Assembly (NCBI GenBank): GCA_017510785.1
Contig: JAFWMH010000001.1
Coordinates: 37,470 to 101,469, forward strand
Reading direction: 5' to 3'
Length of the DNA: 64,000 nt
From: Atopobiaceae bacterium
GTDB lineage: Bacteria; Actinomycetota; Coriobacteriia; Coriobacteriales; Atopobiaceae
Positions 40,453-50,166 of the stretch are shown here, one piece after another. The translations under genes and the position numbers were made by a program. The notes beneath the pieces were generated by a model. The model was not told where the DNA came from, did no database searches, and worked only from the letters and a program-made list of their open reading frames with translations. Every line of letters starts with the position of its first letter. The stretch's first letter is position 1.

Positions 40453-42669
40453 ATGGACAAGACGTTCGAAGAAGAGCAGCGCCACCTAAGCGAAACGTAC
40501 GCAACGATTCGCTCGCTGCACGACGAGCTCACGCGCGAACTTGAGGAGCGCCACGCAACGGCAGCGCAAGACCTCAAGGACCTCAGCGACGAGCTGCGGC
40601 CCGATACCGCAGGTGTTGAGGCCGACGAGGCAATGGAAACACTCGCGGCGATCGAGACGCTCAATGCCGTTATCGACGCCTACAACCAGCGGCACGACTT
40701 TGCCCTCGAGCGTTTAAGCCGCGTGCTCGTGCTTCTCCGACAACCCTATTTCGCCAAGGTACGTCTTAAGATGCGCCCCAATCGTCCCGCGCGCGACGTG
40801 TACATAGGGGCCGTGGGCCTCACCAACAAGGATCGCACGCCGCTCGTCGTCGACTGGCGCAGTCCCGTGGCAGAGACGTACTACAAGCAGGAAAACGGCC
40901 CCACGTCGTTTACCGTAGACGGACGCGTGCGCAACGTTGAGCTCGAGCTGCGCCGCCAGTTCGACATCGAGCGTGACGTGCTGCGCATGTACTTCGATAC
41001 GACCGTTGCCATTGAGGACTCGCTGCTGCTTAACGCCCTCAAGCGCCATCACTCCGAAAAGCTCCAAGCCATCACGTCCACCATTCAGCGCGAGCAAAAC
41101 GAGGTCGTGCGGCACGCGGACGTTGGTGCTCTGCTCGTGAGTGGTGTGGCTGGCAGTGGCAAAACATCCGTCATGCTGCAGCGCGTTGCGTATCTATTTT
41201 ATCAGGAACGAAAGAGCTTGCGCTCCGACCAAGTGTACTTGTTCACCCCGAACACAGTATTCGAGCACTACATCGACTCCGTGCTGCCCAGCATGGGGGA
41301 AACAAACCCGCAGGTGTTCACGTGGCGAACGTTCGTGGCGTCGAAGTGTCCCGGCGACCGCGATGCTGGCGCCAATACCGATCCCGCCGCACTAGAACTC
41401 CTCGAGCAACGTGTTCAAACGTTGGAGGTCGAACAAAACGACGTGCGCGACGTGCGCGTAAACGGACGTGTGCTGCTCAAGGCGGCGCAGGCCAAGAGCG
41501 CCCTCGACAAGTTCGCACAGTTCCCCATGGGGCCACGCCGCCTTGCACTCACGCGCGACGAGCTCCATGAGCGGCTCGAACGACGCTTCGGCCAGCTCGC
41601 CCACGACGCCGACTGGCAGGAGGAGATGCTCGGGCTCGACCTCGACGAACAGGTTGAGATATTCGGCGAGACGATTTCGCCCGAAGACGAACGCGAGACA
41701 GTTGAACTCACTCGACGCTACGTCGCCCATCTTTTTGCCGAGGCGCACGAGCTCATCGACGACCTCGCGTGGCTGCGCATCGACCGCATCGGGTCGCGCT
41801 TGCTAAACGGTCGCTCCATCAACGCCTGCGAGTGGTTGTGGCTACGTTTGCTCCTCACCGGCGAGGGCGCAAAGGATGCACGCTACGTGATGATCGACGA
41901 GGTGCAGGACTACGCGTTGGCTCAGCTCATGCTCTTGTCGCGCTATTTTGGGCGGGCGCATTTCCTCATGCTAGGCGACGAACACCAAGCGATTCGCGAG
42001 GGTACTGCAACGTGGGAGCAAATCCGCGAGGTATTCTGCGCAACGCACGGTGACGTGGAGGAATGTGCATTGCGTACAAGTTATAGGTCGACGCCCGAGA
42101 TAACCGCGTTGTTCAGCAGCTTGCTCGACGACGCCGAACGCGGCACGCTCTCGTCGGTGCGACAGGCGGGGTGCGTGCCGCGAATCACCGCGTACGACGA
42201 CACCGACGCGTATTTGGCGGATTTGCGCGCCATAGCGCAAAAGCAGCGCGAAGGAAGCGGGTTGTGCGCCATTGTGGCGGCCGATCCCAAGCGCTGTGCA
42301 TGGCTTTCCAAGCAGCTCGGCGGCGAGGTACCCGTTATAGGCCGAGAAGACGAGCTTCCGGCAAAGGGCGTTGTGCTCATGAGTCTCTCGTTGGCCAAGG
42401 GCCTGGAATTCGATCACGTGGTGGTTCCGGACGCTCAGGCCACCGTATATGGCCCCGACGACCTCTCGCGACGGCGTTTGTATACCGCGCTCTCGCGCGC
42501 TATGCACGAGGTAACGGTTTTGTCGCAGGGTGCGCTCACGCCGCTTCTCGCGTCGCTAGGCGATGCGGCCGGGAAGTTTGGAGATAATCCCGAGGCGCCA
42601 CAGAGCACGGCCGCGACGCCAGAGAGCACTCCCCCGGCAAGCCCTCTAGCGGCAGGTGATGCGCAATGA
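40453..42669 (+). CDS. UvrD/Rep-type helicase, HelD-like (RNA polymerase recycling)
   Basis: The 738-residue SF1A ATPase has an N-terminal coiled-coil arm (about residues 1-95, FEEEQRHLSETYATIRSLHD), the HelD hallmark VDWRSPVAETYY, Walker A GVAGSGKTSVMLQRVAYL, Walker B MIDEVQDY and the C-terminal LAKGLEFDHVVV and YTALSRAMHEV. HelD proteins pull stalled RNA polymerase off DNA. The ATG at 40453 has GAGGAGA upstream. The stop overlaps the start of the exonuclease gene by 4 bases (ATGA), so the two are coupled. Confidence 0.87.
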   Translation: MDKTFEEEQRHLSETYATIRSLHDELTRELEERHATAAQDLKDLSDELRPDTAGVEADEAMETLAAIETLNAVIDAYNQRHDFALERLSRVLVLLRQPYFAKVRLKMRPNRPARDVYIGAVGLTNKDRTPLVVDWRSPVAETYYKQENGPTSFTVDGRVRNVELELRRQFDIERDVLRMYFDTTVAIEDSLLLNALKRHHSEKLQAITSTIQREQNEVVRHADVGALLVSGVAGSGKTSVMLQRVAYLFYQERKSLRSDQVYLFTPNTVFEHYIDSVLPSMGETNPQVFTWRTFVASKCPGDRDAGANTDPAALELLEQRVQTLEVEQNDVRDVRVNGRVLLKAAQAKSALDKFAQFPMGPRRLALTRDELHERLERRFGQLAHDADWQEEMLGLDLDEQVEIFGETISPEDERETVELTRRYVAHLFAEAHELIDDLAWLRIDRIGSRLLNGRSINACEWLWLRLLLTGEGAKDARYVMIDEVQDYALAQLMLLSRYFGRAHFLMLGDEHQAIREGTATWEQIREVFCATHGDVEECALRTSYRSTPEITALFSSLLDDAERGTLSSVRQAGCVPRITAYDDTDAYLADLRAIAQKQREGSGLCAIVAADPKRCAWLSKQLGGEVPVIGREDELPAKGVVLMSLSLAKGLEFDHVVVPDAQATVYGPDDLSRRRLYTALSRAMHEVTVLSQGALTPLLASLGDAAGKFGDNPEAPQSTAATPESTPPASPLAAGDAQ

Positions 42670-43634
42670 ACCTTCAGCAGGCTGTAGAGCATGCCAATGC
42701 GTTTGTGCTGCCGGCGTTTCTTGCCGACGAGCAGGCACGTACTGCCGAGCGCGAAAAGAACGAGGAGGCGCTCGTACTGCTGCGCGACGCATGGATGGCA
42801 GCTCCACTTGGCAAGGAACCGTTCTCGTTCGACCTCGTGCGCGGACTCGCCGATCGCAATCGCGAGTTGTGCGACCTCATAGGAGAGAATCGCCTGCGCA
42901 ACTTGCGCGGCACGAGTCTTGCCCAGCGCCTTTCCGATGACGACATCGTGCGTTCCGCCGCGGTTTTGCAGCATCGGAGCGAGGCCGAGGTGCGCCGCGC
43001 CGCTGGTCCGGGCCTGCGCGACATGGGCGTCGCGTATGTACAGGAAACTGTTTCGGGCATGGTGGCAGGCATCGACATCGAAACCACCAGCAGGTATCCC
43101 GACCGAGGCTACATCATTAACGTGGGCATGCAGTTCGTGCGCCTTGCGCCAAAGGGTCGTGCAGACAAAGGCTATGCAACGTACTGCGGTTTGCCCGAGC
43201 AATACGCGCAACAAGGCGTGCCCCTTAGCGAGATTCATAAGATTACGTGGAATGACTTGGACGGCAAGGTTCCCTTCCGCCAAAACGCCGAGCTTCAGCA
43301 GGCGCTCCTGCGCTCCATGGAAACGTTCCCCTACATGGCGCATAACGCTGCCTTCGAGGACTCGTGGTTTATGCTGCATGTGGCGGGATATGCCGAGAGT
43401 CGCAAGGCCGGCCGCATTGTGGTAATCGACACGCGTGACATTTGCAGGCGCATCGACCCCGAGGTGCGCACGTTGCCGCACGACTCGCACCCCGCCGCGC
43501 TCGAAACCTGGGCGCGTCGTCGCAAAACGTTGAAGGCCAACGAGAAGGAACGCCACCTCGGCCTCGACGACGTCGACCTCATGTTCCGCACCGTTGAAGC
43601 TGAGTTTGCCGAACGGAACATGTTTGCAGAGTAA
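42666..43634 (+). CDS. DEDDh 3'-5' exonuclease (DnaQ-like)
   Basis: The 322-residue protein has an N-terminal helical region of about 130 residues and then a DnaQ fold: ExoI motif GIDIETT (Asp137, Glu139), ExoII AHNAAFEDSWF, and ExoIII HLGLDDVDLM with the catalytic His and Asp. It could trim DNA or RNA ends. Translational coupling to the HelD-like gene suggests a shared job at stalled transcription complexes; this is inference. Confidence 0.8.
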   Translation: MNLQQAVEHANAFVLPAFLADEQARTAEREKNEEALVLLRDAWMAAPLGKEPFSFDLVRGLADRNRELCDLIGENRLRNLRGTSLAQRLSDDDIVRSAAVLQHRSEAEVRRAAGPGLRDMGVAYVQETVSGMVAGIDIETTSRYPDRGYIINVGMQFVRLAPKGRADKGYATYCGLPEQYAQQGVPLSEIHKITWNDLDGKVPFRQNAELQQALLRSMETFPYMAHNAAFEDSWFMLHVAGYAESRKAGRIVVIDTRDICRRIDPEVRTLPHDSHPAALETWARRRKTLKANEKERHLGLDDVDLMFRTVEAEFAERNMFAE

Positions 43635-43657
43635 CGGACGCCAAGTAACGGACGCCA

Positions 43658-43694
43658 AACGGGCCGCCGAGGGTTTATCCCCCGGCGGCCCGTT
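43658..43694. terminator. Hairpin between convergent genes
   Basis: AACGGGCCGCCG (43658-43669) pairs with CGGCGGCCCGTT (43683-43694), with GGG/CCC extending the stem. There is no strong T-run. The site separates the exonuclease gene from the convergent transketolase genes. A 14-base doublet (AGTAACGGACGCCA, from 43630) precedes it. Confidence 0.7.
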
Positions 43695-43798
43695 GGCTTG
43701 TTGGCCCAATATAATGCTTGCTGGTCAAAACAATCGTTGGCCCTCGCGCGGACTGCCACGCGCGGCACCAAGCGGACTGCCTCGAACGCAGCTCGGCA

Positions 43799-44725
43799 CT
43801 ACCCAAGCAGCTCGTGCGCCACGTCGATGATGTGCGCGGCGTTGAGCCCAAAGTAGTCCAAAAGAGCCTCGCCGGGACCCGAAATGCCAAAAATATCGGG
43901 CAGGCCAATGCGGCGCACAGGCACGGGACACCGCTCGGCAATAACTTCGGCAACGGCCGTTCCCAAACCACCGACGATGGAGCCCTCCTCGATGGTAATG
44001 ATCTTGCCAGTGCGCCTCGCGCATTCCACGAGCAAATCGGCATCGATGGGCTTGATGGTGGCCATATTTACGACCTCGGCCGAAATGCCCTCCTCGGCGA
44101 GTTTCTCTGCTGCGTCAAGCGCACGCGGAACCATCATGCCACACGCAACCACCGTAACGTCGGAACCCTCGCGCAGGACCTCTCCCTTGCCGAAGACGAA
44201 CTTATGACCCTCCTTGTGAATGGTGGGACTGGCAAGGCGAGCGACGCGCAAATATGCGGGACCGTTGTAATCGGCCAAGGCAATCGTTGCCGCATAGGCC
44301 TCCACGTCGTCGGCCGGAACCACCACGCTCATGTTGGGCAGCGAGCGCATGATGGCGATATCCTCCACCGCCTGATGTGAGCTTCCATCCTCGCCGCAGC
44401 TCGGTCCGGCGTGGCTTCCTACCACCTTAACGTTGAGTCCGGCATTGCACACCGAGTTGCGAATCTGCTCGAAGGCACGTCCCGTAACGAACACCGAAAA
44501 CGACGAGGCGAAGGGGATTTTGCCGCACGTCGCCAAACCCGCCGCCGTGCCAATCATATCTGCCTCGGAAATGCCCATATCGAAGAACCGCTCGGGGTAC
44601 GCTTTTCCGAACATCGCAGACTTAGTGGAGCCGGCCAAATCGGCGTCGAGCGCCACCACGTTCGGGTTTGTTTTGCCCAACTCGCGCAGTGCCGCTCCGT
44701 AGGCTTCGCGTGTCGCAGAGTTCAT
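43799..44725 (-). CDS. Transketolase, C-terminal subunit (pyrimidine-binding and C-terminal domains)
   Basis: The 308-residue protein contains the transketolase pyrimidine-binding domain (FDMGISEADMIGTAAGLA with the catalytic Glu, FVTGRAFEQIRNSV, GPSCGEDGSSHQAVEDIA) and the C-terminal domain (VTVVACGMMVPRALDAA, GGLGTAVAEVI). It makes an active thiamine enzyme only with the N-terminal subunit encoded just upstream. The ATG at 44725 has GAGGAGG upstream; the gap to its partner is 18 bases. The pair serves the non-oxidative pentose phosphate pathway or an ascorbate-type sugar route. Confidence 0.93.
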   Translation of the reverse strand: MNSATREAYGAALRELGKTNPNVVALDADLAGSTKSAMFGKAYPERFFDMGISEADMIGTAAGLATCGKIPFASSFSVFVTGRAFEQIRNSVCNAGLNVKVVGSHAGPSCGEDGSSHQAVEDIAIMRSLPNMSVVVPADDVEAYAATIALADYNGPAYLRVARLASPTIHKEGHKFVFGKGEVLREGSDVTVVACGMMVPRALDAAEKLAEEGISAEVVNMATIKPIDADLLVECARRTGKIITIEEGSIVGGLGTAVAEVIAERCPVPVRRIGLPDIFGISGPGEALLDYFGLNAAHIIDVAHELLG

Positions 44726-44743
44726 TTCTTCCTCCTCGTGCGC

Positions 44744-45556
44744 CTAGCGGGCGCGAATCTCGGCCAATGCCTGCTCGGCCTGCTCGGCCGTCGGCGCAAC
44801 GCCGTGCCAATCAACCTCATTCTCCATAAACGATACGCCCTTGCCCTTGATCGTTTCGCAAACAATAACCGTAGGCTTGCCAGGCGTGTTCTTTGCATGC
44901 TCGATGGCGGCATCTATCTGTGCGAAATCATGGCCATCAATCGTTACGACATCCCAGCCAAAGGCACGGAACTTCTCGTCGATGGGAGTAACCGTCATGA
45001 CGTCGTTGTTGTGTCCGTCAATTTGCAAACCATTGTGGTCGATAAACGCAATAACATGGTCGAGTCCATAGTGCGCGGCACTCATCGCGGCCTCCCACAC
45101 CTGGCCCTCTTGAATCTCGCCATCGCCCATCAAACAGTACACGTAATACTCGCGACCATCCACGCGACCCGCAAGCGCCATGCCATTTGCCACGGAGAGT
45201 CCTTGTCCCAGCGAGCCGGTGCTCATATCGACTCCGGGCGTGGCAAACATGCACGGATGGCCTTGCAGATGAGAGCCAATCTTGCGCAGCCCGACGAGGT
45301 CCTCCTCGGGGAAGAAGCCCCTCAACGCAAGTGCCGCATAGAGTGCTGGCGCCGCATGCCCTTTGGCCAAAACAAAGCGATCCCGGTCCTCCCATTGCGG
45401 ATTGTTGGGGTCGATGCGCATGTGCTTAAAATAGAGATCGGCCACGATTTCGGTGGCCGATAGCGAGCCGCCAGGATGCCCAGAACCAGCCGCCGCAAGC
45501 ATCGTTACCATATGCGCTCGCATGCGTTGGGCAATCGTCGCCAAATCGCTCTTCAT
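44744..45556 (-). CDS. Transketolase, N-terminal subunit (thiamine diphosphate-binding)
   Basis: The 270-residue subunit has the transketolase start [33 protein letters not shown], and the thiamine diphosphate motif [17 protein letters not shown] continuing to [10 protein letters not shown]. The ATG at 45556 has AAAGGAGG upstream. Split transketolases are common in anaerobic Firmicutes and Actinomycetota. It is the first gene of the two-gene operon. Confidence 0.94.
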   Translation of the reverse strand: MKSDLATIAQRMRAHMVTMLAAAGSGHPGGSLSATEIVADLYFKHMRIDPNNPQWEDRDRFVLAKGHAAPALYAALALRGFFPEEDLVGLRKIGSHLQGHPCMFATPGVDMSTGSLGQGLSVANGMALAGRVDGREYYVYCLMGDGEIQEGQVWEAAMSAAHYGLDHVIAFIDHNGLQIDGHNNDVMTVTPIDEKFRAFGWDVVTIDGHDFAQIDAAIEHAKNTPGKPTVIVCETIKGKGVSFMENEVDWHGVAPTAEQAEQALAEIRAR

Positions 45557-45682
45557 CCGATTCCTCCTTTAGTTGCGTTAATCCTATTATCCTTCAAACG
45601 GCAACAAAATAACCCGTGAATGGCAAAAAAATAAACGCAAATGGCAATTGCGATTGGCACGGAACACGTTTTCCGGGTTTTA

Positions 45683-46504
45683 TCACTTCGAGTTGTACCG
45701 GTCGCTGTAGGCAGAATACTCACGAGCCCAATCGGGAACATGCTCGCCCATGTTTGCAATCCACGTGCTTACGTCGGAACGGAATTCTTTTTGGTAGTCC
45801 GTCTTCGCGTCATCGATTACAATGTACAAGTCTTCTTTCCCCCTGAGCGCACGCGTCGATCGCAAAATGATGTGTGCGCTCATCCAAATTACGGCAATTA
45901 GAGAACCGCCCGCCGTAACCGCGTTCAACAACGTGATGACCGATGGGTTTATTATGTCGCGGAATTGGGCGAACACGGCAGCCTCGAAGGTATAGAGCGA
46001 AACGAGCGCAGTTGTGAGGTTAACCGACTTGCTTGCCGAAATGAGCGGACTCTCGAGCAGCCGATACCTCCACAAATTGAGTATGGAATTCACGAACGTG
46101 TAGATGGTAAACACGCCCACGACGAACACCATATGGCCGGGGTACTGTTTGGGCGTACTGTTGCCACTGTTCATAAGAATGCCTACGACCAATATCATAA
46201 AGGTAAGCACGAGCATCATGATGCCGCACTTGCGATATCGCCGCAGCTCCTCACGCCCATCCTCTGCCTCATTGCGAATGTAGTACAGCATGAGCACGCG
46301 CGTGGCCGTAATGAGCACGTAGTACAATGCCAGGCAGTAAAACCACAGCGAATTGCGCGTAATGCCAATGAGGATTTGATAAAGCGAAAATGTTATGTTG
46401 ACGCCGCACGACATATACACCGACGCCTCCGCCCGAAACCACAAATCGGTGCGATAGTCGTCAATGGCCTTCTTGAGTTTGCAACGCCACTCTCCGAGTT
46501 TCAT
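45683..46504 (-). CDS. Integral membrane protein of unknown function
   Basis: The 273-residue protein has about six hydrophobic segments: around residues 30-48, 52-70, 98-116, 125-145, 165-185 and 195-218. A charged C-terminal tail (LRGKEDLYIVIDDAKTDYQK) follows. The N-terminus is basic and cytoplasmic. I do not recognise a family. The ATG at 46504 has GGGGAGG upstream. It is divergent from the TrmB-like gene. Confidence 0.75.
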   Translation of the reverse strand: MKLGEWRCKLKKAIDDYRTDLWFRAEASVYMSCGVNITFSLYQILIGITRNSLWFYCLALYYVLITATRVLMLYYIRNEAEDGREELRRYRKCGIMMLVLTFMILVVGILMNSGNSTPKQYPGHMVFVVGVFTIYTFVNSILNLWRYRLLESPLISASKSVNLTTALVSLYTFEAAVFAQFRDIINPSVITLLNAVTAGGSLIAVIWMSAHIILRSTRALRGKEDLYIVIDDAKTDYQKEFRSDVSTWIANMGEHVPDWAREYSAYSDRYNSK

Positions 46505-46620
46505 GCGACACCTCCCCACAGGCCAGACTTGCGTTTTATTGTACCGCGATACACGCCGCTCGTCATTGAGGTATCCTAGCAATCCGCCACCGTAGTTAGA
46601 TACGTCGTTGAGGAGAACGC

Positions 46621-47550
46621 ATGCACGGAATGCACGCTCGGCTACCCGTCAATTTCGTGCTCGAGGAACGTCTTGAGCGCTATGCCGACGCCATTGAGAT
46701 AAGCCCCACGAGCTACCGAGGACGTTGGGCGGAGGCGTGCTGGCCGCTCGGGGACGCGGCGCCCGGGGATTGGCCGGACGGGATCGCGGGCTCGACCGTG
46801 GAGCCAGGGGGCTGGCCGGCGCTTCGCAAGACACTCGCAAGGCTTGGCGAGGACGAAGCAGCTCAAACGCTTCATCACGCAGCGGCGTTTCGAGAGGTTC
46901 GGGTCGACCTTGGCTGCGGCAAGGGCGCATTCATAATTGAATCGGCGCAGCGCGAGCCTGACGTGCTGTTCGTAGGCGTCGACGCCGAGCCGCTGTGCAT
47001 TGCTTACACGGCACAGCACATCATGGAAGCGGGCATACGCAATGCGGTAGCCGTACCCGCCGCAGGCAATGCCCTGCCGCGAATATTCGCGCCAGGCGAG
47101 GTCGCTTGCATTTATCTGAACTTTCCCACGCCGTACCCGCGCAAACGCGAGGCAGCCAAGCGCCTCGTGGCGCTGGAGCGCCTGTTCGAGTACAGGGATA
47201 TTCTTGCGACGGGAGGCACCATACGCCTGCGCACCGATAGCCAACCTCTGCGTGACTTCTACCTCACGCAGCTTAAACTGGCCGGTTACCGCGTTGTGCA
47301 CCTCTCGGAGGACGAGCGTGCCGCACATCCCGATGACCCCGCAAGCGAATACGAATTGCGCCTCGTCGCGCAGGGAGCCCAAGTGCTCAGCGTGTGGGCA
47401 ACGCCCGGGCCGGGTCCCGCACCCGAGCACGTCGTGCAAACTGCTTCGCTCAGCCTGGTAGATTATCTTCCCGACGACCTCTTCGCCGGACGCTACGTGC
47501 CGCACGGCATGCAGCAAACCATTGTGAACCTGCGCAACCGCAAGCGGTAA
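46621..47550 (+). CDS. trmB: tRNA (guanine-N7)-methyltransferase, diverged TrmB
   Basis: The SAM-binding motif VDLGCGKGAFI starts near residue 94. It is followed by FVGVDAEPLCIAY, the TrmB loop YLNFPTPYPRKRE (usual form NFPDPWPKKRH), RLVALERLF, and IRLRTDSQPLRDFYL. These fit m7G46 tRNA methyltransferase. At 309 residues it is longer than usual (about 220), with an N-terminal extension of about 90 and a C-terminal tail. The aspartate of the NFPDPW motif is replaced by threonine. The ATG at 46621 has GAGGAGA upstream. Activity is likely but the changed loop leaves doubt. Confidence 0.75.
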   Translation: MHGMHARLPVNFVLEERLERYADAIEISPTSYRGRWAEACWPLGDAAPGDWPDGIAGSTVEPGGWPALRKTLARLGEDEAAQTLHHAAAFREVRVDLGCGKGAFIIESAQREPDVLFVGVDAEPLCIAYTAQHIMEAGIRNAVAVPAAGNALPRIFAPGEVACIYLNFPTPYPRKREAAKRLVALERLFEYRDILATGGTIRLRTDSQPLRDFYLTQLKLAGYRVVHLSEDERAAHPDDPASEYELRLVAQGAQVLSVWATPGPGPAPEHVVQTASLSLVDYLPDDLFAGRYVPHGMQQTIVNLRNRKR

Positions 47551-47618
47551 TCGGCCAATCGCGCGACGCGGGGCCCATCGTTTCCACTAGAAGCTTCCGA
47601 AGAGCTCCCGCCTTGCCG

Positions 47619-48653
47619 CTAGTTGAACTTCACGATTTTATCGGCAATGCGATACAGGAAAATGGTGATGCTGCTGCCCACCGAACCCGGCAAATTAGCG
47701 CCTTGGCCCATAATGCCAAGACGGCAACGCCTCCACAGACGACGGTCGTACTCGTGGAGGTCCTTCCAAAGACGTTCGAGCTCGTCCATTGCGTCGGGTC
47801 TCTCCGAGAGGCGCGAGAACACCGAACAAATGGCCATCATTACCACAAAGTAATTCACCATGTAGCTTCGCAGCTGCATCGGCCGCACGTCGTCGTAAAT
47901 GTGGTACGCCTCCATCATGATGCGCGTGATGCGCATCTGTTGGTCGATGCGACTGGCCATTATCTTCTCGTTAACCGATTGGTCTTCGCGACCAATATAG
48001 TAGCGGTACAAATCGATGTTAAGGTAGCACAAACGCTCGCAGTGCGGCAGCGGTACCCATGCATAGATGTTATCCACGTAGAACGTGTGAGCCGGAAGCG
48101 GCACGTTAACGGCGCGAAGCGTCGAGGTACGGTAGCACAGGGCATGCATGAGCAAGTTTTGGCTCATCTTAAAGCGACCGATTTCACGCCAACCAAACAC
48201 GCGGTCCTCGGGGAGCACCCCGTGGTAGTCCACCACATGGCGCGTGTCGTCTGCGGTATGCTCGTACACATAGTTGGTTATGAAGAGGTCCACGTGAGCG
48301 TTGGTAGCCTCAGTCGTACGCATTTTTCCGAGCAGTGTTGCAACCGCGCCGGCATCGAGCCAGTCGTCAGAGTCCACGACCTTATAAAACGTGCCGCGCG
48401 CCTCGGCGAGACCCGAAAGGACCGCCGTCCCATGCCCGCCATTCTCCTGATGATGCACACGGATAATATCCGGATACTTCTCGGCCCACTCGTCAGCCTT
48501 CTCGGCGGTATTATCTTTAAACGAACCGTCGTCTACTATAACGATTTCAACATCGGGCGCGTAATTCGACCCAACAAGAATGGACTGAATGCACGTATCC
48601 ATGTACTCCGCAGAGTTGTAGCAGGGAACGGCAAAGGTCACGATTTTGCTCAC
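47619..48653 (-). CDS. Glycosyltransferase family 2
   Basis: The 344-residue protein has a GT-A domain: VTFAVPCYNSAEYMDTCIQS, VEIVIVDDGSFKDNT, NGGHGTAVLSGL and the DxD-type VDSDDWLD. Its C-terminal half is basic and helical and may contact the membrane. It would transfer a sugar to a cell-envelope glycan. The GTG at 48653 has GAGGGG upstream; TATAGT at about 48678-48683 on the minus strand is a plausible -10, so the longer reading to 48677 is unlikely. Confidence 0.87.
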   Translation of the reverse strand: MSKIVTFAVPCYNSAEYMDTCIQSILVGSNYAPDVEIVIVDDGSFKDNTAEKADEWAEKYPDIIRVHHQENGGHGTAVLSGLAEARGTFYKVVDSDDWLDAGAVATLLGKMRTTEATNAHVDLFITNYVYEHTADDTRHVVDYHGVLPEDRVFGWREIGRFKMSQNLLMHALCYRTSTLRAVNVPLPAHTFYVDNIYAWVPLPHCERLCYLNIDLYRYYIGREDQSVNEKIMASRIDQQMRITRIMMEAYHIYDDVRPMQLRSYMVNYFVVMMAICSVFSRLSERPDAMDELERLWKDLHEYDRRLWRRCRLGIMGQGANLPGSVGSSITIFLYRIADKIVKFN

Positions 48654-48815
48654 GCAAAGCCCCTCTCGGTAAATCACTATATCTGAATAATTGTAGCATG
48701 TGTTTTTGTTTGTCAGCTCACCGTAGGTTACGTGACAAAAACGACACTCGTTTGCAGGCGGTTTTCCGTCTTCCTCGGCTCGTCATCCCGTCTCTCACCA
48801 GCTTGCTGCGGACGT

Positions 48816-50117
48816 TTAGGACTCCTCGGACGCCGCGGGCTCTTCGGCAATTTGCGTTGGCCACACGAAGTCGGCAGGCTTCTCGGGCATAACGACCGTT
48901 GGGTCGGACGCAAGCAAATCGCGAACGGTAACAAAGCGATAACCCGCCTCCTTCCACGCGGAAATGATGCGTGGCAACGCCTCGACGTCTTGGCTGCGGT
49001 CGCCACCCCCATCGTGCATGAGGATAACGCTGCCAGGGAACATGAAGTCCGTCGCGTTCTTTACGATGGCGTCGACGCCAGGCCTCTCCCAGTCGAGCGA
49101 ATCGTGAGTCCAGTACATCGAAGCGCTCATGAGGCCGCCGGACTTCAACCACACCTCGTTGTCGAGGTCACCATAGGGCGGGCGTATGAAGGTCGCAGGC
49201 GCGCCCGTTACGCCCTCCAACGCGTTGGAGGTATCGCCGATCTCCTGTTTTACTTGCTCGGCGTCGAGCGTCGTGAGCTGTTGGTGGTCCCAAGTGTGCG
49301 AGGCAATGAGGTGGCCCGCGGAAGACGTCTCGGCAATAACTTGCTGTCCGTCGCCTACCTGGTCGCCGATGATGCAAAACGTCGCAGGCACCTCGTTTTC
49401 GGCCAAAATGGAGAGATAATCGCGCGTGTAGTACGACGGACCGTCGTCAAACGTGAGTGCCACGAGCTTCTCGTCGTTCGCAGGATGGATGTTTTGCACG
49501 GAAACCACGCAGTTTTGCGCCGGCTCAATAACCTCGCCATCGCCCGTCTCGCCCGACTGTGCGCCGTGTCTCACCTCGTGCACGCCAGGACTTCCCCACT
49601 GGCTCACGTATTGAATGGTGCCTTGCTGCACCATGTATCCCTTTTCGGGCGTCCCCTCCTGCACGTGGAACTCAAGCTTGGGCGCCATCTCGGTTACCTC
49701 GGTGGTGTACTCCTCCATCACGTCGTCGCCATTTGCGAAGTCAACCGTCTCGTCGCCCCACAACCGGAGGTTAACCGCCTCCTCGTACATGTACTCCGTG
49801 CCGTTAACGACGCAGGTAAACGGGTTGCCCTGCCCCTCCCCAATAACGTTGCCCGCAACCGAAACCAAGTTACCCGGCGTAACGGAAGGGTGCTTGTCGT
49901 CATAGAGATTGCCAATGGTCGAGCGCTTGAACACGGTACGCATCTCCCCGTCCACCGTAATGCTCACCGGACGGTGCCGCCAAAACACGAGACCAGCAGC
50001 CGACATGAACGCGAACACAACAAGCAGAATAACGAACCCCGACATCTTCGAGCGGCGTCGGATTTCGGGCTCGCGGCGATGCGGTTGCGCGGCTGGCTCA
50101 AAGTGTGCTGCTGCCAT
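48816..50117 (-). CDS. Membrane-anchored polysaccharide deacetylase
   Basis: The 433-residue protein has one N-terminal helix (FVILLVVFAFMSAAGLVFW, residues 28-46), then a DUF348-like beta domain (VSITVDGEMRTVFKRSTIG) and a C-terminal NodB deacetylase domain. The catalytic and metal residues are in LTFDDGPS, SHTWDHQQL, RPPYGD and ILMHDGGG. It would remove acetyl groups from peptidoglycan or another surface glycan, often giving lysozyme resistance. The ATG at 50117 has AAAGGACG upstream. It follows the YfhO-like gene by 49 bases on the same strand. Confidence 0.9.
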   Translation of the reverse strand: MAAAHFEPAAQPHRREPEIRRRSKMSGFVILLVVFAFMSAAGLVFWRHRPVSITVDGEMRTVFKRSTIGNLYDDKHPSVTPGNLVSVAGNVIGEGQGNPFTCVVNGTEYMYEEAVNLRLWGDETVDFANGDDVMEEYTTEVTEMAPKLEFHVQEGTPEKGYMVQQGTIQYVSQWGSPGVHEVRHGAQSGETGDGEVIEPAQNCVVSVQNIHPANDEKLVALTFDDGPSYYTRDYLSILAENEVPATFCIIGDQVGDGQQVIAETSSAGHLIASHTWDHQQLTTLDAEQVKQEIGDTSNALEGVTGAPATFIRPPYGDLDNEVWLKSGGLMSASMYWTHDSLDWERPGVDAIVKNATDFMFPGSVILMHDGGGDRSQDVEALPRIISAWKEAGYRFVTVRDLLASDPTVVMPEKPADFVWPTQIAEEPAASEES

Positions 50118-50166
50118 GGTGAATCACGTCCTTTGGGTGTGTTTGCTCTGCGTTTTGGACATGCCG

